Assembly (NCBI GenBank): GCA_963742205.1 | Contig: CAVUKZ010000006.1 | Coordinates: 124,001-188,000, forward strand | Length of the DNA: 64,000 nt | Source of the DNA: WHSW01 sp963742205 | Lineage (GTDB): Bacteria; Actinomycetota; Thermoleophilia; Solirubrobacterales; 70-9 | Direction: 5' to 3' | Made by a program: the position numbers and the translations under genes | In this document: positions 7,571 through 17,373 of the stretch, one piece after another | How the letters are laid out: each line of letters starts with the position of its first letter | Numbering within the stretch: position 1 is the first letter of the stretch | The notes under the pieces: generated by a model | Told to the model about the DNA's origin: nothing | The model's input: only the letters and a program-made list of their open reading frames with translations | The model's database searches: none

Positions 7571-8584
7571 GTGGAACCGCTCGTCGCAGTCCCGTCCGAC
7601 CAGGTCACCGAAGAGAGCCCGACCGAGACCCTGATCAACACGATCCGGGAGCTCGCCCGGGTCCCCAAGCTCGCCGAGATCGAGGCGCTGGTGACCTCCG
7701 CCGCCCGCCGGATGACCCGCGCCGCGGGAGCCACGCTGGTGATGCGCGCGGACGACGCCGCCGACTACGTCGCCGAGGACTCGCTCACGCCACTGCTCAA
7801 GGACCGCCGGGTGCCGCTCGACGACGATCTCGCCGGCTGGGCGATCCGCACCCGCGCGCAGGTCGTGATCGCCGACGTGCTCGCCGACCAGCGGGTCGAC
7901 CGCGAAACCTACGCGCAGACCTTCGTCAAGAGCGTCGCGATCGTCCCGATCCGCGCCCACGACCCGATCGGCGCCGTGGGTGTGTACTGGTCGATTCGCC
8001 ACCAGGCGAGTGAAGCCGAGATGTCGCTGCTGCACTCGCTCGCCGACGCGACCTCGGTCGCGCTCGAGAACCTCCGGCTCGAGCGGCAGCTACGCGTGGA
8101 CGAGCTCACCGGACTGCACAACCGGCGAGGGTTCTTTGAGCGCGCCAACGACTCGTTTGACGCGGCCGCCCTCGGCGAAGGTGAGTGCGCGGCAGCTGTG
8201 ATCGACGTGGACCAGCTGCAGCGGGTCAACGACGACCATGGCCACGGGGCAGGCAACGAGGTGCTCCGCGACGTGGCGAACGCGCTGCGCGAGGTGGCCC
8301 GGGACTCTGACGTCGTCGGGCGTCTGGACGGCGACGAGTTTGCGCTCTTCAGGCCGACGAGCACGGAGACCGCCGACGACCTGCATCGCGAGATCACCGT
8401 CGCGCTGGAGTCGAGCGGCGACCCCGACCGCCCGTACCGCGCCTCGTCGAGCGCCGGCGTGGTCGCCCTTCGCGCCTCCTCATGCGAGTCACTCGACGCC
8501 CTCCTGGCCTGCGCCTCGGAGCTCGTCAACGCGCGCAAGCGCGCCCAGGGCAGGCGCCTCACCCGTAGCCGCGAGCGCGCCTAG
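7571..8584 (+). CDS. GAF-GGDEF diguanylate cyclase-like protein
   Basis: The 337 residues comprise an N-terminal GAF-like sensor domain (about 35-180, with ...VIADVLADQRVD and GAVGVYWSIRH) and a GGDEF domain (about 185-325). The latter has DELTGLHNRRGFFE, the metal Asp in AVIDVDQLQRVNDDHGH, and the active loop RLDGDEFAL. The signature reads DGDEF, so the first Gly is replaced; SGDEF and AGDEF variants are active, but DGDEF leaves catalysis uncertain. There is no membrane segment, so it is probably cytosolic. The start is GTG at 7571. Confidence 0.87.
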   Translation: MEPLVAVPSDQVTEESPTETLINTIRELARVPKLAEIEALVTSAARRMTRAAGATLVMRADDAADYVAEDSLTPLLKDRRVPLDDDLAGWAIRTRAQVVIADVLADQRVDRETYAQTFVKSVAIVPIRAHDPIGAVGVYWSIRHQASEAEMSLLHSLADATSVALENLRLERQLRVDELTGLHNRRGFFERANDSFDAAALGEGECAAAVIDVDQLQRVNDDHGHGAGNEVLRDVANALREVARDSDVVGRLDGDEFALFRPTSTETADDLHREITVALESSGDPDRPYRASSSAGVVALRASSCESLDALLACASELVNARKRAQGRRLTRSRERA

Positions 8585-8599
8585 CTCGCCACCGGTCGC

Positions 8600-9667
8600 C
8601 TAGGCGGCGACGGCCTCGCGCACGCTGTCGGCGAACGCGTCCACGTCCGCCTCCGCCGTGTCCCACGCGCACATCCAGCGGACCTCGTCGCGGTCGTCGT
8701 CCCAGATGTAGAACGGATCCTCACCCGGGAGCTCGGCCAGCAGGCGGTCGATCGCCGGGCGCGGCAGGCGGGCGAAGACGCCGTTCGCTTCCACGGGGTA
8801 GAGCACCTGAACACCGTCGATCCCGCTCACCGCGCGACCAAGCCGCGCGGCCATCTCGTTCGCGTGCCGCGCGCTGCGCAGCCAGAGATCGCCGCTCAGC
8901 AGGGCTTCGAACTGGGCCGAGACGAAGCGCATCTTCGACGCCAGCTGCCCGAGGCGCTTGCGGGTGAACTCGAAATCGCGGGCGAGCTCCGAGCGGCTGA
9001 AGACGACCGCCTCGCCGAACAGGAGGCCGTTCTTGGTGCCGCCGAAGGAGACGACGTCGGCGCCGGCCTCGGTGGTCAGCTCGGCGAAGGACGCGTCGAG
9101 CGAGGCGGCGGCGTTGGCGAGCCGGGAGCCGTCGACGTGGAGGTACATGTCCAGCGCGTGCGCCGCGTCCGCGATCGCCCCGATCTCGTCGGGCCGGTAG
9201 ACGGTGCCGAGCTCGGTCGCCTGGGTGATCGAGACGACGCGCGGCTGCACGTGGTGCTCGTCGCCGCGCTTGGCCTCCCACCGCCGGACGTCCTCGGGAG
9301 TGAGCTTGCCCTGCGGTGCCTCGACCGGGAGCAGCTTGACCCCCGCGAGCTGTTCGGGGGCGCCACATTCGTCGACGTGCATGTGCGCGACGTCGGTGCA
9401 GATCACGGCCTCGAACGGCCGCGCGAGCGCCGCGATCGAGGCGACGTTCGCACCCGTGCCGTTGAAGACGAAGAAGGCGCGCGAGTCGGAGCCGAAGTGC
9501 TCGCGGATCAGCGCGGCGGCGCGCTCGGTCCAGGGGTCGGCGCCGTAGGAGCCGGAGTGGCCGATGTTCGCGGCCGCGATCGCCTCGAGCACCTCGGGGT
9601 GAACCCCCGCGTGGTTGTCGGAGGCGAAATCGGTTGTCTGATCCTGGGCCGCGACGTCCTCGCTCAC
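8600..9667 (-). CDS. Low-specificity L-threonine aldolase-type PLP enzyme
   Basis: The 355-residue protein belongs to fold-type I beta-eliminating lyases/threonine aldolases. It starts with FASDNHAGVHPEVLEAI, has FVFNGTGANV (PLP phosphate loop), HVDGSRLANA with the Asp that pairs with the pyridine ring, and SFGGTKNG with the Schiff-base Lys. It would cleave L-threonine or allo-threonine to glycine and acetaldehyde. It is the downstream member of a block running aldolase, SDR, membrane protein and DUF6421-like protein, all minus strand with short gaps. This suggests an amino-acid-linked pathway controlled by the Lrp-type regulator at 13222. Confidence 0.88.
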   Translation of the reverse strand: MSEDVAAQDQTTDFASDNHAGVHPEVLEAIAAANIGHSGSYGADPWTERAAALIREHFGSDSRAFFVFNGTGANVASIAALARPFEAVICTDVAHMHVDECGAPEQLAGVKLLPVEAPQGKLTPEDVRRWEAKRGDEHHVQPRVVSITQATELGTVYRPDEIGAIADAAHALDMYLHVDGSRLANAAASLDASFAELTTEAGADVVSFGGTKNGLLFGEAVVFSRSELARDFEFTRKRLGQLASKMRFVSAQFEALLSGDLWLRSARHANEMAARLGRAVSGIDGVQVLYPVEANGVFARLPRPAIDRLLAELPGEDPFYIWDDDRDEVRWMCAWDTAEADVDAFADSVREAVAA

Positions 9668-9691
9668 GGCTGGCAGGTTACGCGGGCGCCG

Positions 9692-10408
9692 TCAGGGGAA
9701 GAGCGGCAGACGCTTACCGTTCATCTTCTGCGCCCCGTCGGAGCAGAGGAAGTGAATGCCCGCGGCGATGTCCTCGGCCGAGGTGAAGGTGCGGAACGGC
9801 TTCTCGGGCTCGTCGGCGCGCATCTTCGGAGTCAGGATCGCGTTGATCACGAGGACGTTCGCGGTCGCCGCAGAGTCGGCTGCGCGGAAGCTGTCGGCGA
9901 GCGCCAGCGTCCACGACTCGGCCGCGGCCTTGGTCGCGCCGTAGCTGGCGTTGGTCCCGCCCGGGGCCTGTGCCTGCGAGGACGAGACCAAGACGAAGCG
10001 CCCGTGCTCGCTCGCGGCCAGCTGATCGTAAAACGCCCGCGTGGTGTGGATCACGGTGCGCACCAGCAGGTCGTGTAGCCACTCGTAGTCCTCGAGCGGC
10101 GTGGTGGCGAGGGGATCGCCCCCCTTCCAGCCGCCCACCAGGTGCAGTAGTCCGTCCACCCGGCCGAAGCGGTCCACGAGGGCGGCGCACCAGTCGCGCG
10201 TCGCCGACTCGTCGAGCAGGTCGACGACCCGGTCGTCGATCCGGTCCTCCGGGAGCTCGAGCTCGCTCGCGAGCGCGTCGAGCCGGTCCTGGTCGCGGTC
10301 GGTGAGCGCCAGGGTCGCCCCTGCGTCGGCGAGGCGCGCCGCGACCACAGGGCCGAGCCCGCCGGCTGCACCGGCGATCGCGATCACGCGCCCTTCGAGC
10401 GAAGTCAC
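9692..10408 (-). CDS. SDR-family oxidoreductase
   Basis: This classical short-chain dehydrogenase has 238 residues. Its NAD(P) loop reads AGAAGGLGPVVA, a variant of TGxxxGxG, and the active-site block is VLVSSSQAQAPGG with SYGATKAAAE, giving Ser, Tyr and Lys. It uses a nicotinamide cofactor to oxidise or reduce an alcohol or ketone. It lies between the aldolase and a small membrane protein on the same strand, 25 bases from the former and 13 from the latter. The substrate is unknown. Confidence 0.88.
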   Translation of the reverse strand: MTSLEGRVIAIAGAAGGLGPVVAARLADAGATLALTDRDQDRLDALASELELPEDRIDDRVVDLLDESATRDWCAALVDRFGRVDGLLHLVGGWKGGDPLATTPLEDYEWLHDLLVRTVIHTTRAFYDQLAASEHGRFVLVSSSQAQAPGGTNASYGATKAAAESWTLALADSFRAADSAATANVLVINAILTPKMRADEPEKPFRTFTSAEDIAAGIHFLCSDGAQKMNGKRLPLFP

Positions 10409-10421
10409 GCGCGGAACTTAA

Positions 10422-10967
10422 TCAGCCGCGGCGCAGGGAGGACGGGACGAGGGCGGCGATGAAGGTGCCGACGGCACCGCCGAGGGTGCCGAAGGTGATG
10501 TCGAGCGCGGAGTCCGTCTTGCTCGTCTCGAGCGCCGTGTCGAGCACGCGATCCCCCACGTACTCGCCCAGCTCCCACAGAATCGTGAGCCCGAAGACGA
10601 TGCCGACCGCGCCGATCGCCCACAGCGGCCAGTCGGCGCGACCCCGAAGCCATTCCGAGACGGCCCAACCCACGAGCACGCCGCCGCTGGCGTGCGCGAA
10701 GGCGCTGACCTGGTGCGACGTCAGCGGCAGCGGGTCGCCCACCCAGAGGATGAACAGGATCGCGACGAGCCCGCCCGCGAGCGGGACGAGGGCACGGTTG
10801 CTGAACCCCGCCACGCGGGCGGCGACCAACCCGGCGAAGCACAGCGAGCACATGATCACCGCGGCGCCGTTGCGCGCGACGAAGAAGCCCAGCGTGAGCA
10901 GCGACAGGGCGCCCAGCGAGAAAGCGAAGAGGTCGAGGCGAAGTCTGCGTCCGTCCATGGACCCCAA
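10422..10967 (-). CDS. Five- or six-helix membrane protein, YjdF/DUF2238-like
   Basis: This 181-residue protein has about five hydrophobic helices with short loops. Near the C-terminus it carries WELGEYVGDRVLDTALETSKTDSALDITFGTLGGAVG, which resembles the WE...E...D...T..GA pattern of YjdF (DUF2238) proteins. That relationship is tentative. The gene sits between the SDR and the DUF6421-like gene and may be in their transcription unit. No function can be given. Confidence 0.6.
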   Translation of the reverse strand: MGSMDGRRLRLDLFAFSLGALSLLTLGFFVARNGAAVIMCSLCFAGLVAARVAGFSNRALVPLAGGLVAILFILWVGDPLPLTSHQVSAFAHASGGVLVGWAVSEWLRGRADWPLWAIGAVGIVFGLTILWELGEYVGDRVLDTALETSKTDSALDITFGTLGGAVGTFIAALVPSSLRRG

Positions 10968-11030
10968 GAGGTTAGGGCGGGTCCTAAAGGTCAGCTATGG
11001 GTTTGGCACGGGTTCCGCACCCGCCGTGCG

Positions 11031-13145
11031 TCAGCGCGCCAGCGCGGGCTCGAGCTTCGGCTTCAGCTGGGTGTAGAAGAGGCTGAGCGGGAACTCGTCG
11101 TCGCGGACCAGGTCGACGAGCTGCTTGGGCTCCTCCACCTCGGGCAGCTCGCGCCGATCGGCGGTCCAGACCGAGCTCTCGGTCGGCGGGACATAGGTCG
11201 CGACGAGGTCGTGGGCGGCGATCCACTGGCCGAGCTTCGACCGGTCGATGCCGGAGTGGTAGAGCTCGTGCACCAGCTCTCGCAGACGGCCGACGCCCTC
11301 GGCGAGCCGGCTCCACTCGATCGTCAGCCGGTTGTCGGTCCAGTGCAGGTAGCCCTCGCGGTGCAGGAAGGCGAACAGCAGCTGGCCGCCGAGCCCGTCG
11401 TAGTTGCGCACCCGCGAGCCGGTGATCGGGAAGCGGAAGAGGCGATCGAGGAGGATCGCGTACTGGGCATGGCGCGCGAACGCGAAGCCCTCGCGCTCCA
11501 GGCGCACGGCCTCGCCGAACGCGGTCAGGTCGCAGCGCAGCTCCTCCAGCGAGTACATCCAGTAGGGGCTGCGCTGGCGGATCATGAACGGGTCGAAGGG
11601 CAGGTCGCCGCGCATGTGGGTGCGGTCGTGGATCAGGTCCCACAACATGTAGGCCGACTCCGAGAGCTCGCGCGAGGAGAGCAGGCAGGCCGCGTCCGGG
11701 GGCAGGTTGAGCCTCAGGGTCTCGGCCGCGGCGCCGCAGATGCGGCGGAAGCGCTCGGCCTCGCGGTCGCAGAAGATGGCGCCGAAGTGGTACTCGGTGG
11801 GCCGCTCGCCGGTTGAGAACGTCTCCGGGAAGAGGACGGCGCACTCGGAGTCGTAGCCGCTGGTGTAGTCGACCAGGGTGACCGGGAGGAACTTGGCGTT
11901 GTCGTAGCCGTGGCGCTCGAGCTGGTCGATCCAATCCGGCCACGGAACGCGCACCACGAGCGCCTCGAAGCAGGTGTCCCGAGACGCGTTCTGCTTGTAC
12001 ATCGGGAACACGCACAGGTGCTCGATCCCGTCGCGGCGCTCGCGCTCGGGCCGGAAGGCCTCCATCGAGCGGTCGAAGGCGGGGTGCGGGAAACCGGCGT
12101 CGGCCCAGGCGAGGAGGTCGGCGGCCATCGCGTCGATGTAGTCGTGCTGATGCTGGAAGTGGGGCTTCAGCGCCTGCGCCGACTCGGCGATCGCGACGAC
12201 CAGGTTGCGGAGCTTGTCGGGATCGTGCTCGGCGGTGTCGACGGAGCCGTCGGCGGCCTGGGTGAGGCGAAGCTCCTCGACGGCGGCCTTCAGCCGGGTC
12301 CAGGCGGGGTCGGCGGTGGCGGGCGACTCGGGGCGCGCCGGGGCGTCGGCGAACGCCGGCCGCGCGACCCAGTGGACGAGGTTGAGCCACAGCTGCTCGT
12401 GGTCGAGCTGGTCGATGCAGTCGTCGCCGAAGAGGTCGGAGTCGGCCGTGACGACGACGCGCCCCGTTCCGTGCAGCGCGGCCGCGGCGAGCGGCGCCCC
12501 GGGGATCGAGGCGCTCTGGTGGGAGCGGGCGAAGACGCGGGCGCCGTTCGCGGCACCGAGGGCGCCGGCGCGATAGAAGCAGGCCTCCTCGACCCCGGCG
12601 AGCACGTCGGCGTCGGCCGGGCCGCCGTCCTGGTCGAGTGCCGCCAGGACCCATGACGGCGCGTCGTGGAGGTGGTGGACGTAGTCCTGGAGCGTGGCGT
12701 TGTCGATCGACAGGTCGAAGCGGCCGAGGAGCTCGTTGAGGTTGGCGCCGTACTTGTCCTCCTCGGTCTCGCCGAGGACGATCAGGCCGCCGCCGTCGCG
12801 GACGAAGGCCTCGATCGCGTCGATCTCGGCCGGCGCGAGCAGCGGCGAGCCGCCGTTGACCGTGGCCTCCCACTTGGGGTCGGACGGGTGGGCGATCACG
12901 AGCACGGACGCGTCCGCGAGGGTCTCGGCGTCGAGCGGGCCCTCGGTGTGCGCGGCGACCTCGAGCTCGCGCTCGGCGAGCACCGCGGCGGCGCGGACCA
13001 GGGAGGAGTCGCCGGGGTGCGCGGACTGCATCCGGGCCGCGACCTCGGGCCTGATGGTCCAGGCCTCGGAGTGCGACTCGTCGAAGAGCACGCGGGCGAG
13101 CTTGGCGGGCGCGGGCAGGCTGGGTCTTTCGGTCGTGGCCGTCAC
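11031..13145 (-). CDS. DUF6421-like protein with N-terminal amidotransferase-like domain
   Basis: The frame is open to a TTG at 13154, but GTG at 13145 is a better start and gives about 704 residues. The first roughly 240 residues resemble a class I amidotransferase-like or ThuA-like beta/alpha fold (LVIAHPSDPKWEAT, DGGGLIVLGETEEDKYG, GRVVVTADSDLFGDD). Catalytic Cys and His are not evident, so it may be a non-catalytic relative. The remaining 450 residues match what I recall as DUF6421 (MAADLLAWADAGF, TYYTSGYDSECAVLFPE-like text, RTHMRGDLPFDPFMIRQRSPYWMYSLEELRCDLTAF). The adjoining Lrp regulator, SDR and threonine aldolase recur beside this family in other actinobacteria as far as I recall. 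Function unknown. Confidence 0.65.
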   Translation of the reverse strand: MTATTERPSLPAPAKLARVLFDESHSEAWTIRPEVAARMQSAHPGDSSLVRAAAVLAERELEVAAHTEGPLDAETLADASVLVIAHPSDPKWEATVNGGSPLLAPAEIDAIEAFVRDGGGLIVLGETEEDKYGANLNELLGRFDLSIDNATLQDYVHHLHDAPSWVLAALDQDGGPADADVLAGVEEACFYRAGALGAANGARVFARSHQSASIPGAPLAAAALHGTGRVVVTADSDLFGDDCIDQLDHEQLWLNLVHWVARPAFADAPARPESPATADPAWTRLKAAVEELRLTQAADGSVDTAEHDPDKLRNLVVAIAESAQALKPHFQHQHDYIDAMAADLLAWADAGFPHPAFDRSMEAFRPERERRDGIEHLCVFPMYKQNASRDTCFEALVVRVPWPDWIDQLERHGYDNAKFLPVTLVDYTSGYDSECAVLFPETFSTGERPTEYHFGAIFCDREAERFRRICGAAAETLRLNLPPDAACLLSSRELSESAYMLWDLIHDRTHMRGDLPFDPFMIRQRSPYWMYSLEELRCDLTAFGEAVRLEREGFAFARHAQYAILLDRLFRFPITGSRVRNYDGLGGQLLFAFLHREGYLHWTDNRLTIEWSRLAEGVGRLRELVHELYHSGIDRSKLGQWIAAHDLVATYVPPTESSVWTADRRELPEVEEPKQLVDLVRDDEFPLSLFYTQLKPKLEPALAR

Positions 13146-13147
13146 GG

Positions 13148-13189
13148 TTATCAACGGTAATGATAGGACGGAGATCGCGTCAATATTGA
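13148..13189. promoter_or_regulatory. Candidate Lrp/AsnC operators between divergent genes
   Basis: The 76-base gap between the DUF6421-like gene and the Lrp gene is strikingly AT-rich for this genome. It holds TATCA-N7-TGATA (13149-13165) and a perfect palindrome TCAATATTGA (13180-13189). Lrp-family regulators favour such AT-rich inverted repeats at their own promoters. I infer that both divergent genes are controlled here. Confidence 0.5.
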
Positions 13190-13221
13190 TTTAAGGGGGC
13201 TTGTGCGCAAGAATCCTGCGT

Positions 13222-13662
13222 ATGGACCCAACTGACCGCAGAATTCTTTCGCTGCTGATGGAGGACGGGCGCCGCACCTACGACGACATCGCCCGCCAGG
13301 TGAAGCTCACCGCACCGTCGGTCAAGCGCCGCGTCGACCGGCTGCGCGCCTCGGGGGCGCTGCGCGGGTACACGGCGGTCGTCGATCACGCCGCGCTCGG
13401 GTGGAACACGGAGGCGCTGGTGGAGCTGTTCTGCCGGCCGGGGACGACGCTTGCGGAGGTCGCGGAGCGGCTGCGTGATTTCCCCGAGGTGGTCGAGGCG
13501 TGGAGCGTGACGGGGGAGGCCGACGCGCTCGCCCGCGTACGGACCGAGGACAACAAGGACCTCGAGCGGCTGATCATCGACCTGCAGCGCGGCGGCCTGG
13601 TGGAGCGGACGCGGTCGCAGGTCGTCCTCTCGCGGCTCGTCTATCGCGGCAGCAGCGAGTAG
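13222..13662 (+). CDS. Lrp/AsnC-family transcriptional regulator
   Basis: The 146 residues start MDPTDRRILSLLMEDGRRTYDDIA, the Lrp winged-helix with recognition helix SAPSVKRRVDRL-like (here TAPSVKRRVDRLRASGALRGY). A C-terminal RAM effector-binding domain follows (VVEAWSVTGEADALARVRTEDNKDLERLI). Such proteins bind DNA as octamers or dimers of dimers and respond to amino acids. The ATG at 13222 is chosen over the upstream TTG because it begins the conserved N-terminus. It is divergent from the DUF6421/SDR/aldolase block and likely regulates it. Confidence 0.92.
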   Translation: MDPTDRRILSLLMEDGRRTYDDIARQVKLTAPSVKRRVDRLRASGALRGYTAVVDHAALGWNTEALVELFCRPGTTLAEVAERLRDFPEVVEAWSVTGEADALARVRTEDNKDLERLIIDLQRGGLVERTRSQVVLSRLVYRGSSE

Positions 13663-13713
13663 GTGATCGAGACACCTTGTGGGCCGCTGGCGTAGTGCTA
13701 GGTTGCCCGCCGA

Positions 13714-16700
13714 GTGAGAGAGTGGTGGCCCAAACTGGCGGGGGGGCTGCGACGGTGGTCGACGCCTGCGCGCCTGGCGATCGCCGCAGTCCTGCTGCTG
13801 GTCGTGGGCGGAGCGCTCGCGATCGGCTTGAGCGGCGAATCGGAGTCCGAGCATGAATCCGAGGCCACCGCGGCGGCCGGAAACTGCGAGGCCGACAGCG
13901 CTGAGTCCGAGGCGGAGCGCGAGGCCGAGGGCGAGAGCGAGCGGCGGGCGAGGCCTGCGGAGGCCAGTTCGCCGAGAACGCGCTGCGCGAGGTCGCGAAG
14001 GAGGGGATCGAGAAGCGCGAGGCGGTTTTCGCGCCCCAGGGTGAGGAGCCGAGCAGCGGTGAGGCGGCGCGCGGAGGGCCGCGCTCACCGGCCGCCGAGG
14101 CCGTGGCCAACCGCGCCTACCCCCGCGCCTACGTGGACGACCGGCTCGCGCTGAAGACCTTCAAGGCGTTCAACCGCGTGCCCGGTCGGCTGTCGAAGTC
14201 ACAGGCGGGCGGCGGTGCGGCGCAGGCGCAAGCCACGGCGTCCTGGCAGGAGCTGGGGCCGTTCCATCCCGACGTGCCCGGCGAGCCGTCGCAGTTCTTC
14301 GACCCCGAGACGCTGACCGGCCCGGCGACCCAGGAGTCGGGCCGCGTGGTGCAGATCGCGATCGACCCGGCCTGCACGGCGGGCGACTGCCGGATGGCGG
14401 TTGCCGCGGCGGGCGGCGGAGTGTGGACCACCGACGACGCGCTCGCCGACCACGTCGACTGGAACCCCCCGCCGGGCGACATGCCGACGACGGCGTTCGG
14501 CTCGATCTATTTCGACGCCGCGCACGACACCCTGTACGCGGGCTCGGGTGAGCCGAACGGGTCGAGCGACTCGGAGGCCGGGCTGGGCCTCTTCAAGTCG
14601 ACCAACTTCGGCGACTCGTGGACGCTCGTGCCGGGGAGCGCCGCGGTGGCGACCAACCGCGCGATCGGCGGGATCGCTGTGGATCCCGACAACCCGGACA
14701 ACATCTACATCGGCACGGCGCTGGCGCGGCACGGCTCGTCGTCGGTGAACGGGGGCCGGCGCACGCCCCCCGACGCCCCGACGCTGGGCGTGTACCGGTC
14801 GACCGACGGCGGGCAGACCTTCGATCTCGAGCAGGACCTCTCCAACAAGGCCCTCCCGGATCCGACCCCGCCCGACACGGGGCTCGACTTCTTCGCCGGC
14901 GGGGTCTCGAAGTTGCTGATCGACCCGAACCATCCCGACCAGCTCTACGCGGCGGTGTTCGGCTACGGGCTCTGGCGGGCCAACCAGTCGGGCGCCAACC
15001 CGACCTGGCGGCAGGTCTTCCACACGATGAACCAGAACGACTTCACGGACCCGAACCAGTTCATCGGCGACTCGGGCGGGGACGAGACCGAGTTCGACTT
15101 CGTCGACATGGGCGCCACGACGCGGATCTTCCTCGGCGACGCCTCCGACGACTGGGCGATCGACGGCGACGACTCGACCCCGGCGCCGCGGGCATGGCGC
15201 GTCGACGACGCGAGCGCGATCGTCGGCGATCCCAACGGCCATCTGCCCGCCAGCGACCCGATGGGCGACAACTTCAACACCGGCAACGGGTGGATTGAGC
15301 TGTCGAGCTCGGACCCGGCCGATCCGGGGTTCGGGGTCTACAACTATTGCCAGAACGGCCAGTGCAGCTACGACAGCCTGGTCGCGCATCCGCCGGGCTC
15401 GGGGCCGGGAACCGTGTGGTACCTGGGCTCGATGAACTACGACGAGCTCAAGGTCTACGACCGCAACGGGCTCGGCGTGCCGCCGCGCTCCAACGGGCGC
15501 GCGGTGATCAGGTCCACGGACGCGGGCGGCGATCCGAGCGCGGCGACGTGGAACGACATGACCGCGATCCTCGCCAACCCGGCCGACGATTGGGACGTGC
15601 AGGTGGGGGTCCACCCCGACCTGCGCGCCGCGGCCTTCGCCAACAACGGCGATACGGCGTTCATCGGCCAGGACGGCGGTGTGGTGCGGATCGACGTGTC
15701 GAGCACGCAGGACCAGTCGCAGTCGTGCGCCAGCCGGACGTGGGACTACAACGGCGATACGGAGGACACCGAGACGCTGGAGCCCGACGACCTGGCGCTG
15801 TGCCAGATGCTGCTGTCGCGGGTGCCCAACGACATCACCCCGGTCAACGACGGGCTGCGGACGATCCAGTTCCAGTCGCTGACCTCGAACCCCCAGGACC
15901 CGTCCGGTCAGGTCTTCGGCGGGACACAGGACAACGGGACCTGGTCGTTCGACGCGAGCCGGTCCGAGCAGCAGCGCTGGTTCGAGACGGTGGGCGGCGA
16001 CGGCGGCCAGTCCGGGTTCGCACCCGACGGCAGCGACGTGAGGTACCACAACTACTTCGACGCGACGCCCGAGGTGAACTTCCATGGCGACGATCCGAAG
16101 ACGTGGCTGGCGATCTACGACAAGCTGCAGCTGAGTCCCGAGCCGCGGTCCTTCTACACCCCGTTCGAGGCCGACCCGACGACCGCGGGGCGGCTGTTCA
16201 CGGGCATGGGGCACGTCTGGCGCACCGATGACAACGGCGGTGACGAGCAGGCGCTGATCGACAACGGGTGCCTGGCGAACGAGCTCGATCCGTTCAGAAC
16301 GGCCCCGTGCGGCGACTGGAAGCCGATCGGGGCGAACCTGACCGGCGGCCAGTTCGGCGCCGATCGACGCGGGCGAATACGTGGTCGCGGTCGAGCGGGC
16401 GGAGAGCGACGACCAGACGATGTGGGCCGCGACAAGGATCGGGCGCGTGTTCGTGACCTCGAACGCGGGCGACTCGCCGGGCTCGGTGTCGTTCCATCGG
16501 ATCGACACGCCGCAGACGCCCGGGCGGTTCGTGACCGGGATCGCGATCGACCCGAAGGATCCCAACCACGCCTGGATCTCCTACACGGGCTACAACGCGT
16601 ACACGCCCGACACGCCGGGTCATGTGTTCGAGGTCCGCTACGACCCGAACACGCACAAGGCGACGTTCCAGGACCGGTCCTACAACCTGGGCGACCAGCC

Positions 16701-17235
16701 GATCACCGCTCTGGTGACGTACGGCAACAGCGGCTCGCTGTTCGCGGCGACCGACTTCGGCGTGCTGGAGCTGCCGGCCGGCGCGACGCAATGGATCAAC
16801 GCGGGCAGCGGCGGGCTACCCCACGTCGCCGTCTACGGGCTGACGATCTCGCAGAGCGGCAAGGTGCTCTACGCGGCGACGCACGGCCGGGGCGCGTACT
16901 CGCTCGAACTGCCGCCCGCCGAGGGTCCGCCCGGTCCCCCGGCCGAGACGAATCCGAGCGCGCAGCTGAAGAAGATCAAGCCGGTGAAGCTCGGCAAGAA
17001 GTCGAAGGTCAAGGGCCGAGCCGCCGACGACGCCGGGATCGACAGCGTGACGCTGAAGTTCGACGACGGCAAGCACAAGACCCTGAACGTGGGCGCGAAC
17101 GGCAAGTTCCAGGTCAAGCACCGCTACAAGCGCGCCGGCAAGTACAAGGTGCGGCTGGTGGTCGTTGGCGCCGAGGGCAAGACGGCGAAGGCCAAGCGGA
17201 CGGCCAAGGTCAAGCGCAAGAAGAAGAGCAAGTAG
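13714..17235 (+). CDS. Very large secreted beta-propeller (BNR/sortilin-like) surface protein, frameshifted in consensus
   Basis: The corrected product is about 1170 residues. An N-terminal membrane anchor (ARLAIAAVLLLVVGGALAIGL) is followed by a Glu-rich linker and then a long repeat region of sialidase/BNR and sortilin-like blades. Examples are GVYRSTDGGQTFDL, GLFKSTNFGDSWTL, GGVWTTDD and IAIDPKDPNHAWISYTG. The C-terminus has an Ig-like Lys-rich domain ending AKRTAKVKRKKKSK. The frame breaks near 13945 and 13949 (CGG|C, GGG|C) and at 16362 (GCC|G), each a doubled third base, after which the protein continues smoothly. An extracellular binding or hydrolytic role is likely; substrate unknown. 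The start at 13714 is GTG. Confidence 0.72.
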
Positions 17236-17288
17236 GCGCACACGCCGCTCGGGCCGGCCGCCGTGACCGCACTAGAATCCCCCCGCTC

Positions 17289-17370
17289 GGGGGAGTACCG
17301 AAGCGGTCAAACGGGATGCGCTGTAAACGCATTGGCTCTGCCTTCACAGGTTCGAATCCTGTCTCCCCCA
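17289..17370 (+). tRNA. tRNA-Tyr (anticodon GTA)
   Basis: An 82-base class II tRNA. The acceptor is GGGGGAG/CTCCCCC with discriminator A, the anticodon stem ATGCG/CGCAT has loop ctGTAaa, a long variable arm follows, and the T arm contains GGTTCGAATCC. The long variable arm and GTA anticodon identify bacterial tRNA-Tyr. No CCA is encoded. Confidence 0.96.
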
Positions 17371-17373
17371 CTC

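Noticed and set aside
10984..12873. A 629-codon frame overlapping the DUF6421-like gene on the same strand
   Set aside because: Almost entirely Arg/Pro/Ala and without motifs; it is a +1 shadow of the real gene.
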